A DNA stretch of 64,000 nucleotides from Sternotherus odoratus (Eukaryota; Chordata; Testudines; Kinosternidae). How positions within the stretch are numbered: position 1 is the first letter of the stretch; every line of letters begins with the position of its first letter. This document shows positions 47,546-58,137 of this stretch, piece after piece. Both the position numbers and the translations under genes were made by a program. The stretch covers positions 18,327,603 through 18,391,602 of the forward strand of contig JAVMKO010000001.1 of assembly GCA_032164245.1 (NCBI GenBank), read 5' to 3'. Below the pieces are notes generated by a model. The model was not told the DNA's origin, did no database searches, and worked only from the letters and a program-made list of their open reading frames with translations.

Positions 47546-50500
47546 TGTTTGCTAAGGCTGTAGAGAAAACTCATTAATCTCCCTCTGTAAGTGGTCTCAG
47601 TGCCACTAGATGGGATAGAACACAGGAGGTATGTGGTTTACACTTACACTGTAAATGTTACTGACCTAACCAGGAAACTCTGTTTCTACATCCTCACCAT
47701 TTGCCTTTTTCCTTCAGCTGTATATTTGTTAACTTATTTTGCCTTCGTATTTCTTTTGCAATTTGGACTGCATGTGACATTCTCTTGCAGAATGGTTGCT
47801 CTTTTGTTGGACAATTTGCATTATACTGTGGTTGTTTTTCACATTTATTCCAAACATATATAATCTTTGCCATTTGTTTATTCTGCCTCTGTGCCTCAGT
47901 GAACATTTTAAATTAGATGCAGTTCAGTCTTTTTGTTGCTTGCTTCTCCATTCATTTGGGAAGCATAGTTTACATTAGCCCTGTATTTAATTACTGTTCC
48001 TTGCAAAGTTAAGTTCTTTTTTTAATCTTACTGTGAACCTGCTATCAGTAATACCACAAATAATTTACTTTCTAGTTAGTCCATCTGTTAACTGTTTAAC
48101 GTCAGGTGACTTATTTTTATTGTTTCTGTGATCGCTATCGTTCACATAATGATCAATGGTCTCACCTAGCAGCTGGTATATTGTACTGAGAATGTGGCTT
48201 TCCCAAGTGACATTCTTGGGTGGATCAAAATATTCTTGACATTTTTCAATGACTTGGTCTAGTTTGCTATGGATGGATATGTCTTGCCGCATGTAGCAAT
48301 GTGGAGGATTTTACACTCTGCAGTATGTCTTCCTTACAACTTGGAAGAAATAAAGTCATAAACAAATGGCAACATTCTCAAGTAGAATCATGAAACCTCA
48401 TCTTATGGAAACCTTGGAAGATATCTTGAAAACTCAATACAAACTGGAGATTTGACTAAATGGAGGTGGCTGGAGAGCTTCAGTTCTGCTCTACAAGTCT
48501 TAAGTTACTCTATGGCTGTGTACTGTATGGCCGTGTCTATAGTAGAAAAAAAGTGGAGTTTTTATTTTTTACAAAGAGAGCTATTTTATTGTAAAATCCT
48601 AATGTGAACAAGGTAGCTTTACCTTCCTGTAGATGGTCAAGGTAATCCATAGGTCCTTCTCTGCCCCCTGGGTTTATCTTCACAAACTACATTGGAGTAA
48701 AACTACAACTATGTTGAGATTGCCTTGTTTACACCTGGATTTTACAACAAGAGGACTGACAGGAGACAGTTATCTTGCTTAAATAAACAAAATATCAGAA
48801 ACAAACCAAAATCCAACATCTTGTTTCCTAGTGAAGGTAAGCTGTAGAAGACTGAATCTAAGACTATTGGCCCTATTTAACTTGCGATATTGTGGAAATT
48901 GAGAATTCTGCAATATTAGGCTTCTACTGCAGTTTTGACAGCAGGAGCCTCGCCTACATGGGGCTGACAGTGGGAGTCCTGGTCACCCCAGGGCTGAGAA
49001 CAGAAACTTCTGCTCTCAACCCCTGGCAGCTGACAGTGACAGTCCCCACTTTCAGCTCTGGGTGCCTAACAAGAGAAAATCGTGGAAAAGTAATAATGGA
49101 CTTTATTACTGCAAAAAATAAGGTCTGTTATTACTTTTTGGCAATTTTGCATGGCTTGTCTGCAACTCAGCTGCAATTTTTTTTTGACAATCATCCCGCA
49201 ATTCAAGTAGGGCCTTACTTATGAGGTATCTAAGCTCTGCATGGTCACATTTCTGCTGAGCTATGCAGTGCTGCTCCTGTAAAACTCACCCTCAAAGTTG
49301 CGGATCACCGGTACTACTTACATTATAAATTTCTGACTTTCTCAGTAAAAAAACAACAACGCATTCTTCAGTATAGGCAACAAGGGGAAATAAGCCATTC
49401 TCAGTTAACCAGGAGTTTTGGTTACTCAGAGTTTAGAGAGTAGGGATGAACTGTAATTACATATGGCTAGGCAAGTCATTCATTCAGTTTTAAGATGGAC
49501 AGTCCTGTTTTTGTATGGTTTGTCCACATCAAGTACTGACATAAAACTGGAAGTGGTTTTATCTACTGTCACGCAGAGAGGACACCATTTTACGGAATAT
49601 GACACTTTGTCCTCACTGGTGTGACTTGCATGCATTGTGTGTGCGAAATCATGCTGGCAGGTAGGGCAACTGAGGCGTTGTCCTGTTTTCTGGAGATGCA
49701 TCAGTGGCCATCCTACATGACGTACATCATTTACTGATTACAGCCCAGCATTTGAGAGGCCGTAATCTAATAGAGAACATTTCTTGAGCATTGTTTAAGA
49801 TAATAAAAACAGATTTATTTTGTAATTTTTAAAGTAAAAGTTTATGCTCTCATGTAACTATTTTTGTTTTTTTATTACTAGAATTACAAGCATTTATGGT
49901 TAAAATTCATCTCTGGTATAGCGCTGTTAGCTGTAATGGAGTTACACAAAGGATTAATTTGATCCTTTCCTCTTGGATTGGAATTAGGGCCACAGAATGT
50001 GGTTGATTCAGATCTAAAGTAAATCAGGTTGTTAGAAATTGCTGGATCAAATTCTTAATCCTCTTTGGACAACTGTTCATTTAAAAAAAAATGTTCCATT
50101 ACTGCTAGGCTGAAATAAGCTACTTCACTTTTTTTATCTAGCTCTCTCATGCTAGACAGGGACAGTTTAAGAGCCCATTATCATATGGATTTATGATAAT
50201 GACACTTATCAGTGGATGGAAAATGCTATCTGCAGGAACCGGAAATACTTTGATATTACTGAATGGATTCTCACCTTCAATTTGTCATAGAGATCTTGGC
50301 TCAGGCGCTATATAACAAATTCAGCAATAATAAAGAAATCTCATAAGATGTGCGTTTCAACATTTTTACGCCTTTTGCTTAAAAGTATCATTTTACTGTG
50401 TTAGTTCTGGCACATGAGACTGAAATGTGTGTTGCAGTGCCTTGACTTTAGAATCAGTATTGTGGAAAAGGCAACTTCATTTAAGCTGCCTGATTTTACA

Positions 50501-50780
50501 CAATAAAGGGAAAATTGGTACCAGTGATGCGCTGTTGGTATTTTAATAAGGGGTTCTCCATACATTTTCCCCCTTAGCATATGATTAATTCTGTGTCCAC
50601 TGAAGGCAAGAGCTGCAGAAAAAGTGAACTAGGAAATCTATTAATAGTTTCATTTTAAACAAAGCTTTTTCACATAACAACCACCCAGGAGTGTTAATCA
50701 GCACCATTGGTAAAAGAAGCCTATATTAACCTTCCCGTTACTGACAATGATTATAATTTCCCCCTGAAAAATAAGTGACT

Positions 50781-50839
50781 ATATTATATATGTATGTACA
50801 CCCTGAACAAGTCCGATCCTCTCTGATCTCGGAAGCTAA

Positions 50840-50873
<34 letters not shown>

Positions 50874-51051
50874 GCCTCCGAGGAATACCAGGTGCTGTAG
50901 GCTTAACATGGGTGTGGGGCTAGCAACTCTACCCTGTAGGGAAACAACTTGCTACTGAAACGCCAACAACAGAGATGGAGTGCTCTGTGGTTGGTAGCCC
51001 ATACCCCGCCTGGGGGGTGACGGGCGGAGAGAGAGAGATATTATATATGTA
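50781..51051 (+). mobile_element. 5S-rRNA-derived SINE with 14-bp target duplication
   Basis: A 243-bp element (50795-51037) between perfect repeats atattatatatgta at 50781-50794 and 51038-51051. Bases 50797-50905 follow 5S rRNA closely, with an A-box-like agctaagcagggttgggcct and a C-box-like acttggatgggag, so the internal Pol III promoter is largely kept. The body after gtgctgtaggctt (50906-51027) is not 5S and has no tRNA or Deu-core part that I recognise. The tail is gagagagaga. It is in sense orientation in HGF intron 1. It is not a 5S gene: the first bases of 5S are missing and the ends are SINE-like. Confidence 0.85.
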
Positions 51052-51402
51052 GCTATATTCTACTGTTCAACATGTGCAGTTTGAAATGAGAGGGAGATGG
51101 CAGGGTGAAAATTCTGTAGGTATTTGTTGTAAGAGAGATGCCCTCTCTCTGAGGATTCTGTTTTTACTATCTGAAGCTTAGTGCAATCTGATCTAAAGGC
51201 CAAACAACCAACCAAACCAGCCCTCTTCAAACTATTCTGAGGAGCCCAAGGGATAATTCATCTCTTGGATGGTTGATTGAGCAGCATCCAGTGAAGGAGT
51301 GAATTCATCATAGCCTTCCATGTAATGGGATGGTGGACTTTTAATCAGGGGCTCTTGGGACCCTCCTTTGGTTGGTGGAAGTCTGTTCAGAGACACGGAG
51401 CC

Positions 51403-51560
51403 TGATTCTCTGCTGTCGCCCTGCCTCCTGTGTAGTCATTTATACCATTGCACAGTGAATGTAAAACGCTACCATTCTGACCCGGTAGCATTTTTTAACT
51501 CACCTTGCACTGACACAAATAGCCTACACATGGAACAAAGTAATGAAGAATTAGATCTGT
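51403..51560. mobile_element. palindromic MITE relic
   Basis: gcctgattctctgctgtcgc and a mirrored gaattagatctg flank a centre of cattgcacagtgaatgtaaa / ttttttaactcaccttgcac inverted arms. A relative may lie at 53140-53400. Confidence 0.45.
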
Positions 51561-51988
51561 GATCTATATTTGCAAAAATTAATGGGCTCTAGTGAACCTC
51601 TTTTGTAATCTAATTGCTGCTGAGCATCTTTTGTAACCTGCGTTGCTGCAATTGTAGAGAAGAGAAAAAAATTACAAAAGGAGAAATAGAAAAGTAAAGC
51701 ATGAAATATAAGGTATTGTGCTCCTGGCACTGACTCTTTTCTAGTTTTGTAGACTAATCTTAAACAATTGTTTATCTGAAATGATCTGCTGTAATTTTTA
51801 AAAGACCTCTATGTTTGAATGAATGCAGATCAATGACGGCAAGTCACATTTTCCCCTCCATACAGTGGGGGCTGATGTGGGTTTGGTGTCTTAGTAAACT
51901 TCATATATTGTTGAGTGAAATTGTTATCTTGGCTGTTCTCCTTAAAGTTCTATCTTTTTTTCTTTTATCTTATTGGGTTCTTCCACAG

Positions 51989-52154
51989 AGGGCAAAGGGA
52001 AAAGGAGAAATGCTCTTCATGACTTCAAAAAGACAGGCGAGACTATGCTAATTAAATCAGACCTATCACTAGTGGGAAAAACCAAGCTGCTAAACACCAC
52101 AGAGCAATGTGCCAAGAGATGCAGCAGGAATAAAGGCTTTTCATTCCCTTGCAA
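51989..52154 (+). CDS. HGF: HGF exon 2 (N-terminal part of PAN/apple domain)
   Basis: 166 bases, residues 26-80 plus two bases of codon 81, between an AG acceptor at 51987-51988 and a GT donor at 52155. It starts [15 protein letters not shown] and contains the first three PAN-domain cysteines, C66, C70 and C80. In human HGF this domain binds heparan sulphate and contributes to MET binding. By alignment to the human sequence from memory, the basic residues matching human K60, K62, R73, R76 and K78 are kept (here K56, K58, R69, R72, K74), while those matching K58 and K63 are V54 and L59. N61-T-T makes an N-glycosylation sequon that human HGF lacks at this place. The exon length and phases (1 in, 2 out) fit the known gene structure. 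Confidence 0.95.
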
Positions 52155-53007
52155 GTAAGTTATTACATCTTTTATATTTTTGTTTCATTATTAAAGTGAC
52201 CTCTAGCCACGCACACCACTTACATTGACATCAGTGAGACTGCCACCATGGATAGAGTGTATAGCCTGAAGTTTGTGTTTTGATAGCTCTGATCTTGCTC
52301 TTCATGGTCAGAGATTCTCTGGTCTGCTCAAACCCTTAACGTGAAATTGGAGGAGTGCTGATTACTTTACCAATGAAATCTGTAAAAAAAATTTTTGCAC
52401 GCTAGATCTGAAGAAATGTGCTCAAATTAACATGTGGATGGCTTTTTTAGGTTCTTAAAGAAGAGTGAGTGTTTCTCCATTGCTTATAAAATGGCTATTG
52501 TTGTACATTACAGCTGCAATGCTGCAGCACCACTTCAAGCCATATTCTGCCTTTATCCTTTACATGTTACTCATGTTGACTTCAATGGGAATTCCACACA
52601 TGGAACACAGTTAAATGCATGGCTGAAGTTCCTTGGCATATATGTAGAATCTCCAGTACAATGGGATCAAACATTTTGGGCTTCATAATAATTACAAATG
52701 GAAACTCTGAGCGATAATTATCCTGAGCTGCCTGCTGTCTTTTCTTCAACACATCATGGTACTGATTGCTTCCCTGCCTATAGTAATACTTGTTCTATCC
52801 TCTCTTTGGGATTAAAACACACAATTTTGTCCACTATGCACTGGACCTGAATTTTCCCTCTGGCTTGTGTTACTCTATGGCTGTGACTACAAATGAAAGA
52901 GAATGATTGCAGAGGAGAGATGCAGACAACAGTGGCACTGGAAGTTTTACTATTGACTACAAATAGGACCAGGATCAGATGCTTTATTTAGAGAACCTTT
53001 CTTGCAG

Positions 53008-53098
53008 AAACAACAAGGAGTCTGGTGGCACCTTAAAGACTAACCAATTTATTTGAGCATAAGCTTTCATGGGTAAAAAAAACTTCTTCAGATGATCA
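53008..53098 (-). mobile_element. PLE-derived 3'-end fragment
   Basis: ctggtggcaccttaaagact, then gcataagctttcatgggta, then cttcagatgatc. This is the tail and a decayed hairpin in minus orientation. No target duplication could be found. Confidence 0.7.
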
Positions 53099-54219
53099 GA
53101 TAGAGCCTGGTCCTTCTCCCACAAAAGTCACTAACAGTGGTGCAAATTCTGGCCCCTAAGGTCATTTGGTCTGATTCTCCCCCTCTCCTCCACTACCTTG
53201 CTACTTGTGTACACCTGTGAAAAATGAGTGCCAGGTGAGTGTAAAATGCTACATGATGAGAATGGTAGGTAGCATGCTGCATCCAACTGACACTGACTTT
53301 TCACATGGTGTAAATGATTATGGTCTTAATCCTGTTCCCACTGAAGTAAGAGTCATAATTCCCACTGTCTGCAGTAGGAACTGGATTAGTCATACATAAG
53401 ATTCAGGACAGCATGGGATCTTCTCCATTGAGCTGAGCTGGAGGAGTGTAGAAATGGGGCCCATAATAAAGTTGCGTAGGTTTCATAATATAAAAATTAT
53501 TTCTGAACTCTGCCAGACTTTGACCAATGCTGAATTCCTACATCTGCTCAGGAAAATTGCTTCAAGCTTTCAGGAGTTGTGGCTGCTCTGGCTGTTGTGT
53601 CCTGAAAAGTAGGTTAATACATGTATGTTATTTTAATCCATTATGAAAAATAATCTAGAACTGCTCATATTTTTTCATTGCTTTCTCATTTGTGAACGAT
53701 TTGGCATCACAACTGTGGCCGTTACATTAATTCAGGGGCAAATCCTTTCCTCTGTGCACAGCCCAAGTAAAAAGGCTGCGTACTGGGGAGATATAAAAGG
53801 GCTTGGGAGGAGTGGGGATGGGAGAAATCCTACATTCAGCTGGCAGAGTAGCAGCACTGTCCTGCTTCTGATGTTTGCTTAATTCACGAGTTAGAATGAA
53901 TTGCAGATTGGTCTAATCATGGATCCACAGGCCCTGCATCTACTGCTTCCCTAGGCTGCCACCAAACTTCCCATCTACAGTGTCAATCAGAGATTTCCAT
54001 GATGCACAACTCCATGCACTGTAGGAAAATGCTCCCAGAACTCAGCCCTCTCATGCAGTATTAACTGGACTGATTTTATGTATCCAGGGCCCTCTATTGG
54101 TATGTCTTGGTTTTGGCCCTAAGCGAATTGATGATAATAATATAATAATAAAAATTTTGGGAAGTGGAACAGCCCTGAAAATGTGGTCAGGAAAAGATTG
54201 TTAGAAAGCTTTTTGTGAC

Positions 54220-54824
54220 GAGAGCAAAAACTAGACTAGAAGATATCTAAGATGAAGCTGGAGGAGGAACTCAAGGAAATGGTTGTAAATGTGCATTCAG
54301 TGAGTTTAGAAATGAAGAGAAGATGGGAAATGAGAATATATTTGGAGAGGCAGGTGGCGATCAATGGTTGATGTTTGTGAGAAAAGAGATCAGATATGGC
54401 ATCTTTAGGAGAACTGGGCAGAAGAGAGGCTGAAGAACAGGCAGAGGGATGAAGGTTAGCAGTTTGGAGGGGTTGGAGTCCAAAGAACAGGTAGAGCGGT
54501 TAGAGAAGGGATGAGAAACTTTGTTGGTGGTGACGGGGGAGAAGATGAAGGGGAGGGAGGATGCTTTTTATCTTGTAATATTTTTTCTTTGAAAAAGGCA
54601 ATGAAATCTTGTGAAGAGACAGTGGTTTATGGCACTAGGAAATAGGGGATTTTAGGAGGAGATTTAAAAAGCCTATTAATGAAGCTGCAGAAATAGTGGG
54701 AATCAGTAAAGCTGGAGAAATTGTGCTATTTTGGGACTGAATAAAGCAGAACTAGAGGAGTGTTAGAAAGAAACAGAAGGAGGAGTGGACAAACCTGTAG
54801 AGGAGGAAGTCTAGTTGCTCATGA
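54220..54824 (+). repeat. purine-rich tract, left part
   Basis: Strongly A/G-biased on the + strand (for example gatgaaggggagggaggatg). It resumes at 56450-56600 after the LINE. No unit length is evident. Confidence 0.6.
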
Positions 54825-56440
54825 GATATAAAATTTTATTAAAGCTAATGTTAAACATGAAAACATACACAGATTGATAGGTAAGGTACTGGACATCTGG
54901 AGTCAGGCTGGGGCTATGGGTGATTGTAGGTAACAGGTACAGTGTTTACAAGGCACATGCATATCACATATCCAGCATAGATCCAGATTGGGGTGTTGGA
55001 GTTTTTTAAAGCGTCCGTGCATAAATGTGTTCGGGTGTGCCACCCATGGGGTGTAGTGAGAGTCCAAGTCAGTGGTGATGCAGGCGATAAGTACATGGGT
55101 GGGGTGCATCCCTCTGTTAGGGAAGGAGGGGTGGGTTGTTTCCCTGGTTGGCGGTCTCAGCTACTCATCCTGGTACTGGCGATGTCCCGTGACGTGTTCT
55201 GTGTATATCTCTCTGGAGCACCTGATGGTATCGGACACCATGAGCTGTCTCATGAGCTGGGTGTAGCACTGACCGACGCCGCACGCTCTCAGTACCGGCT
55301 CGTTGAGGGGGTCCCATGTGCCCAGGGCTCCTACAATCAGGGCGTGGAGCTGCACCTCATAGCCCTGCACTCTCAGGGTGTCAGCCAGCGGGGTATACTT
55401 CAGCATCTTCCATGCTCGGGCCTCGTGGAAGACCAGTGACCGGTTTTCGAATGGCACCGTGACGTCCACTATGAGGACCTTCTTCGTCTCTGCGTTGGTC
55501 ATGACAATGTCAGGTCGCAGTTGGCTGTCTGTCCCGGGGATGGTGGAGTTGACAGAGATCTTCCCCAGGGACGGTGGGATGGCTTTCACCAGCCGGTTCT
55601 GGATGGCATTGTGGTGGTGCTGCCAGGCTCGGGAGTGCGGATTGCATCCACACAGGACGTGGGGCAAGGTCTCGTTGGCGTAACCACACTTCCTGCAGCG
55701 CTTGTCTGGGTTACCATGATGGACAGCTCCATTGAGGGGAACACAGTTGAGTCGGGCCCTGTGGATGAACCTCCAGTCGGCGAACCTGGGGAAGCTTCCC
55801 CCGTGGAGGAAGTGGTTGCTGGCGTCCCACTTGCTGGACACCTCAAACACCTTGCCCTGGTCTGGCTTCCGCTTCAGGTTCTCGGCGTAGTAGAAGCAGA
55901 TGGTGTCTTTCAGGGTCCTTTCCAGCATCGTTCTGGCGGTCGGGGTGACGATGGTGTGGTCTGGGGTCTTTATGCACGGCACTAGTAGACCTAGCTCCTG
56001 GCACTCCTCGCACCAACTCCAGCGGCAGCCGATCCTCTTCCCTAGGCGTCTCGAGGCATTACGGGCACGGGTCCAGAGAGAGGACAGATCTCTCCCCTCT
56101 CTCCCAAATTCGGCTTCGAGGGAACCGCTGGGGTAGGTGGCGATGTCCTGCTTGGAGGGGGTCCTGATGATTCATTTCCTGACCACGTTCCGTACGGCTT
56201 CCTCTGCGATGCTCCTCACTGTCGGGTCCGGGCACGTCAGGAGGCGGAAGGCATGGGTGATCACCGCCACGTCGCACAGGTCACCCATCCGAGGTATGTT
56301 GGCACCGCCCTGCCTGTGGGAGATGTAGATGATGTCAGTGCTGGCCCTCTGGGGAAGGTAGAGCCATTTCTTCACCAGCTGTCTGATGGTGCTATCGGCC
56401 TTGTTCAGGGGTACCTTACAATAGGCACCTACAATAGGGC
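54825..56440 (-). mobile_element. R2/NeSL/Utopia-type LINE, 5'-truncated, one stop in frame
   Basis: A minus-strand open frame runs from about 56440 to 55161, broken only by a TGA at 56172-56174. Domains in order: the post-RT thumb region (LVKKWLYLPQRAST, then QGGANIPRMGD); then, numbered from 55982, R77-L-N-C-V-P, a CX2CX8HX4C zinc finger (C96, C99, H108, C113), and a restriction-like endonuclease with RPD (156-158), D173, E179 and KY (195-196). These are hallmarks of site-specific LINEs with a restriction-like nuclease. The RT domain is cut off at the 5' end. The 3' UTR runs to about 54825. It splits a purine-rich tract in HGF intron 2, antisense to the gene. I cannot decide between the R2, NeSL and Utopia clades. 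Confidence 0.8.
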
Positions 56441-57238
56441 TGAGTAGCACCAGAGCAGAGTGGAGAAAGCAGATGTTGGAGAAGAAAAGGACTGAGGTTA
56501 GAGGGACATATTTTGTGGTGGCAGAGAAGGGGCAAAGAAGTCAAGAGTGGAGTGGAATGAAACAGCAACAAAGGGCAGGGATGAGAGGAAAGGGGATTAT
56601 CATAATTGTAATTATTAACAATAATGTTCTGATTCTGCTTTGAGCTTCCATTCTTTAAGCAACTTGCATGCCTCACAGGGGTGTAGTAAGTTTCAATTAA
56701 TGTTTGAGATCCTGGGGTGAAAGATTTCGTATAGGTACATGGTATTGTCATTATTTTCAAGTTAATCAGCCATGTTCATCTTTAGTGTAAATCCATTGAA
56801 TTGAAGTCAACTGAGTTGCATCTAATTACAGGAGGAATGAATTTGGCCTATTTATTTACCATATAGTAAAGTAAATCCCTCTCTTTCTTTCCACACCTCT
56901 TATAGCGGAAGGGAATGTATTTTTTTAGAAAAGAGCACAATTGGGGCTGCACGTACTACCTTAGCCACATTAGTCTTACTTTTAAAATATATATTTTTAA
57001 TGACAAGTGAATTCTGAGATTAGTGCAAGCAGAAAAACTGGTATGTAGTGCTACAAACACAAACACTTAATTTATTTGTTTCTGTAGGCTTGTCAGCACA
57101 GTTGTGGGTTTAAATACCAATTTAGGTTGGCTCTGTGCATTTCCCAGTAAAAAAAATGATCTATTTTCCTAGTATATTCTTTGTTATGCCATCTATCATT
57201 GCTGTACAATCCTTTCCTCACTGAGATTTTCGTTTCAG

Positions 57239-57351
57239 GGCCTTTGCTTTTGACAGAGTTACAAAACGATGCCATTGGTTCTCTTTCAATAGCATGACGA
57301 ATGGCGTGAGGAAGAAGCAAGACCATGCATTTGATCTATATGAAAAAAAAG
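57239..57351 (+). CDS. HGF: HGF exon 3 (end of PAN/apple domain)
   Basis: 113 bases, completing codon 81 and running to residue 118 plus one base. The acceptor is a pyrimidine-poor TTTCAG ending at 57238 and the donor is GTAACT at 57352. The product reads [15 protein letters not shown] and onward to DLYEKK, matching the second half of the HGF PAN domain. C92 is the fourth PAN cysteine, so all four disulphide cysteines (C66, C70, C80, C92) are present across exons 2 and 3. No frameshift or stop is present. The following intron is only 671 bp, the shortest seen in the window. Confidence 0.95.
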
Positions 57352-58022
57352 GTAACTGATTTATTCCCCAAGCACAGCGCTACAGAGAAGGGAGTCGACA
57401 AGTGACCTTTATAACTGTGTGTCTTGCCTGAAGAAAGGATGGCTTGTGCATTCAAGGAGTTGATGTATTGTGCCTTAAAACTCTCTGTTTACAAGATGCC
57501 CTTTATCTTTGCTGAGATAAACAGCACAGTGATGGACTATATATTTAAGAGCCTCAGTTGTGTGACCTTTGGTATTTATGTATCATATTATGTGCTCGCT
57601 TGCACTGCTGCTTACTTGACTACTTAAAGGCCTAGTCTAACGGGTTATTGCCCTAGGACTTGGTGCTACTCCTGTTTGGGTCACTGATCTCAGTGCTCAG
57701 CATGTGGTTTTGGTAAATGAAACATTTTAAATTACCTGTTCAGTAACACTTTTAATTGTGTTTTAGGATTAAATATTTTGAAAAAAAAAAAGGAACTTTT
57801 TGGTGGAAAAGCTACAAATTATGTCATGGCATTTTTTTTTTTTTAGCTTTTGCACAAAAAGCTGCATGCCTTTCTGGAAAAAAAGCTTTCTGGAAAAGAA
57901 AAGACTACTTTTTCAACAAAAATCCATTTCATTCAAAAAATGTTGACTAGCTCTAATTTTTATGAAGTAAACAAGACTTTCCACTAGGTTCTTATTTTTT
58001 TTTTCTTGTTTCCTTCCAACAG

Positions 58023-58137
58023 ACTATATTAGAAACTGTATCACTGGTAAAGGTGCAAACTACAAGGGAACAATATCTGTTACAAAAAGTGGCATCCAGT
58101 GTCAGGCCTGGAATTCTATGATACCTCACGAGCACAG
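58023..58137 (+). CDS. HGF: HGF exon 4 (first half of kringle 1)
   Basis: 115 bases between an AG at 58021-58022 and a GT donor at 58138. It completes D119 and continues [10 protein letters not shown], then residues up to H156 and two bases of codon 157. C124 is the first cysteine of kringle 1 and C145 the second visible one; the motif [16 protein letters not shown] is the typical kringle core. Kringle 1 is the main MET-contacting kringle of HGF. The exon breaks the kringle in two, so the rest of K1 must lie in exon 5, which I could not find before position 64000. The gene is therefore partial because of the window edge, not because of a mutation. Confidence 0.95.

Larger units (their letters stand above)
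45490..48292 (-). pseudogene. Ty3/Gypsy gag-pol relic 2 (gag, zinc finger, RT), interrupted
   Basis: On the minus strand the order is gag (48065-48292; the segment VIEKCQEYFDPPKNVT resembles vertebrate Gypsy gag), a zinc-finger-like cysteine cluster at about 47785-47845, then RT. RT blocks are LDVSHNFWQ at 46678-46704, ISSALEMSQ at about 46570-46595, LVWGKNDQ at 46501-46526 and SEISYVEHQI at about 46410-46440. After the LTR insertion at 45656-46315 the same protein resumes with FIPSLSQ at about 45630-45652 and HWE at about 45573. Stops and shifts abound. It is antisense to HGF, in intron 1. The catalytic DD is replaced here (CP then stop before LLVWG). Confidence 0.65.
40196..51988 (+). other. 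HGF: HGF intron 1 (contents listed separately)
   Basis: 11.8 kb, GT...AG, phase 1. It holds GA-rich simple sequence (41239-41290), an hAT element with a nested PLE fragment (41461-42287), a (TA)n run (42861-42879), a Gypsy relic (about 45490-48292) containing an LTR and a SINE plus MITE, a 5S-derived SINE (50795-51037) and a MITE (51403-51560). In 40200-41230, 42290-45480 and 48300-50780 I see nothing I can name apart from weak palindromic fragments (for example near 48530-48750). Confidence 0.85.
52155..57238 (+). other. HGF: HGF intron 2 (contents listed separately)
   Basis: 5.1 kb, GTAAGT...CAG, phase 2. It contains a PLE 3'-end fragment (53008-53098, minus), a probable palindromic MITE around 53140-53400, a purine-rich tract (54220-54825 and 56450-56600) and, splitting that tract, the R2-like LINE (54825-56440, minus). 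The remaining parts, including 52160-53000, 53400-54200 and 56600-57238, show no recognisable feature. Confidence 0.85.

Noticed and set aside
50797..50905. Functional 5S rRNA gene
   Set aside because: The 5' end of 5S is missing, several bases differ, and the unit has a SINE body, a GA tail and a target duplication.
55521..55985. 154-codon frame on the + strand
   Set aside because: Shadow of the minus-strand LINE frame, which has clear zinc-finger and nuclease residues.
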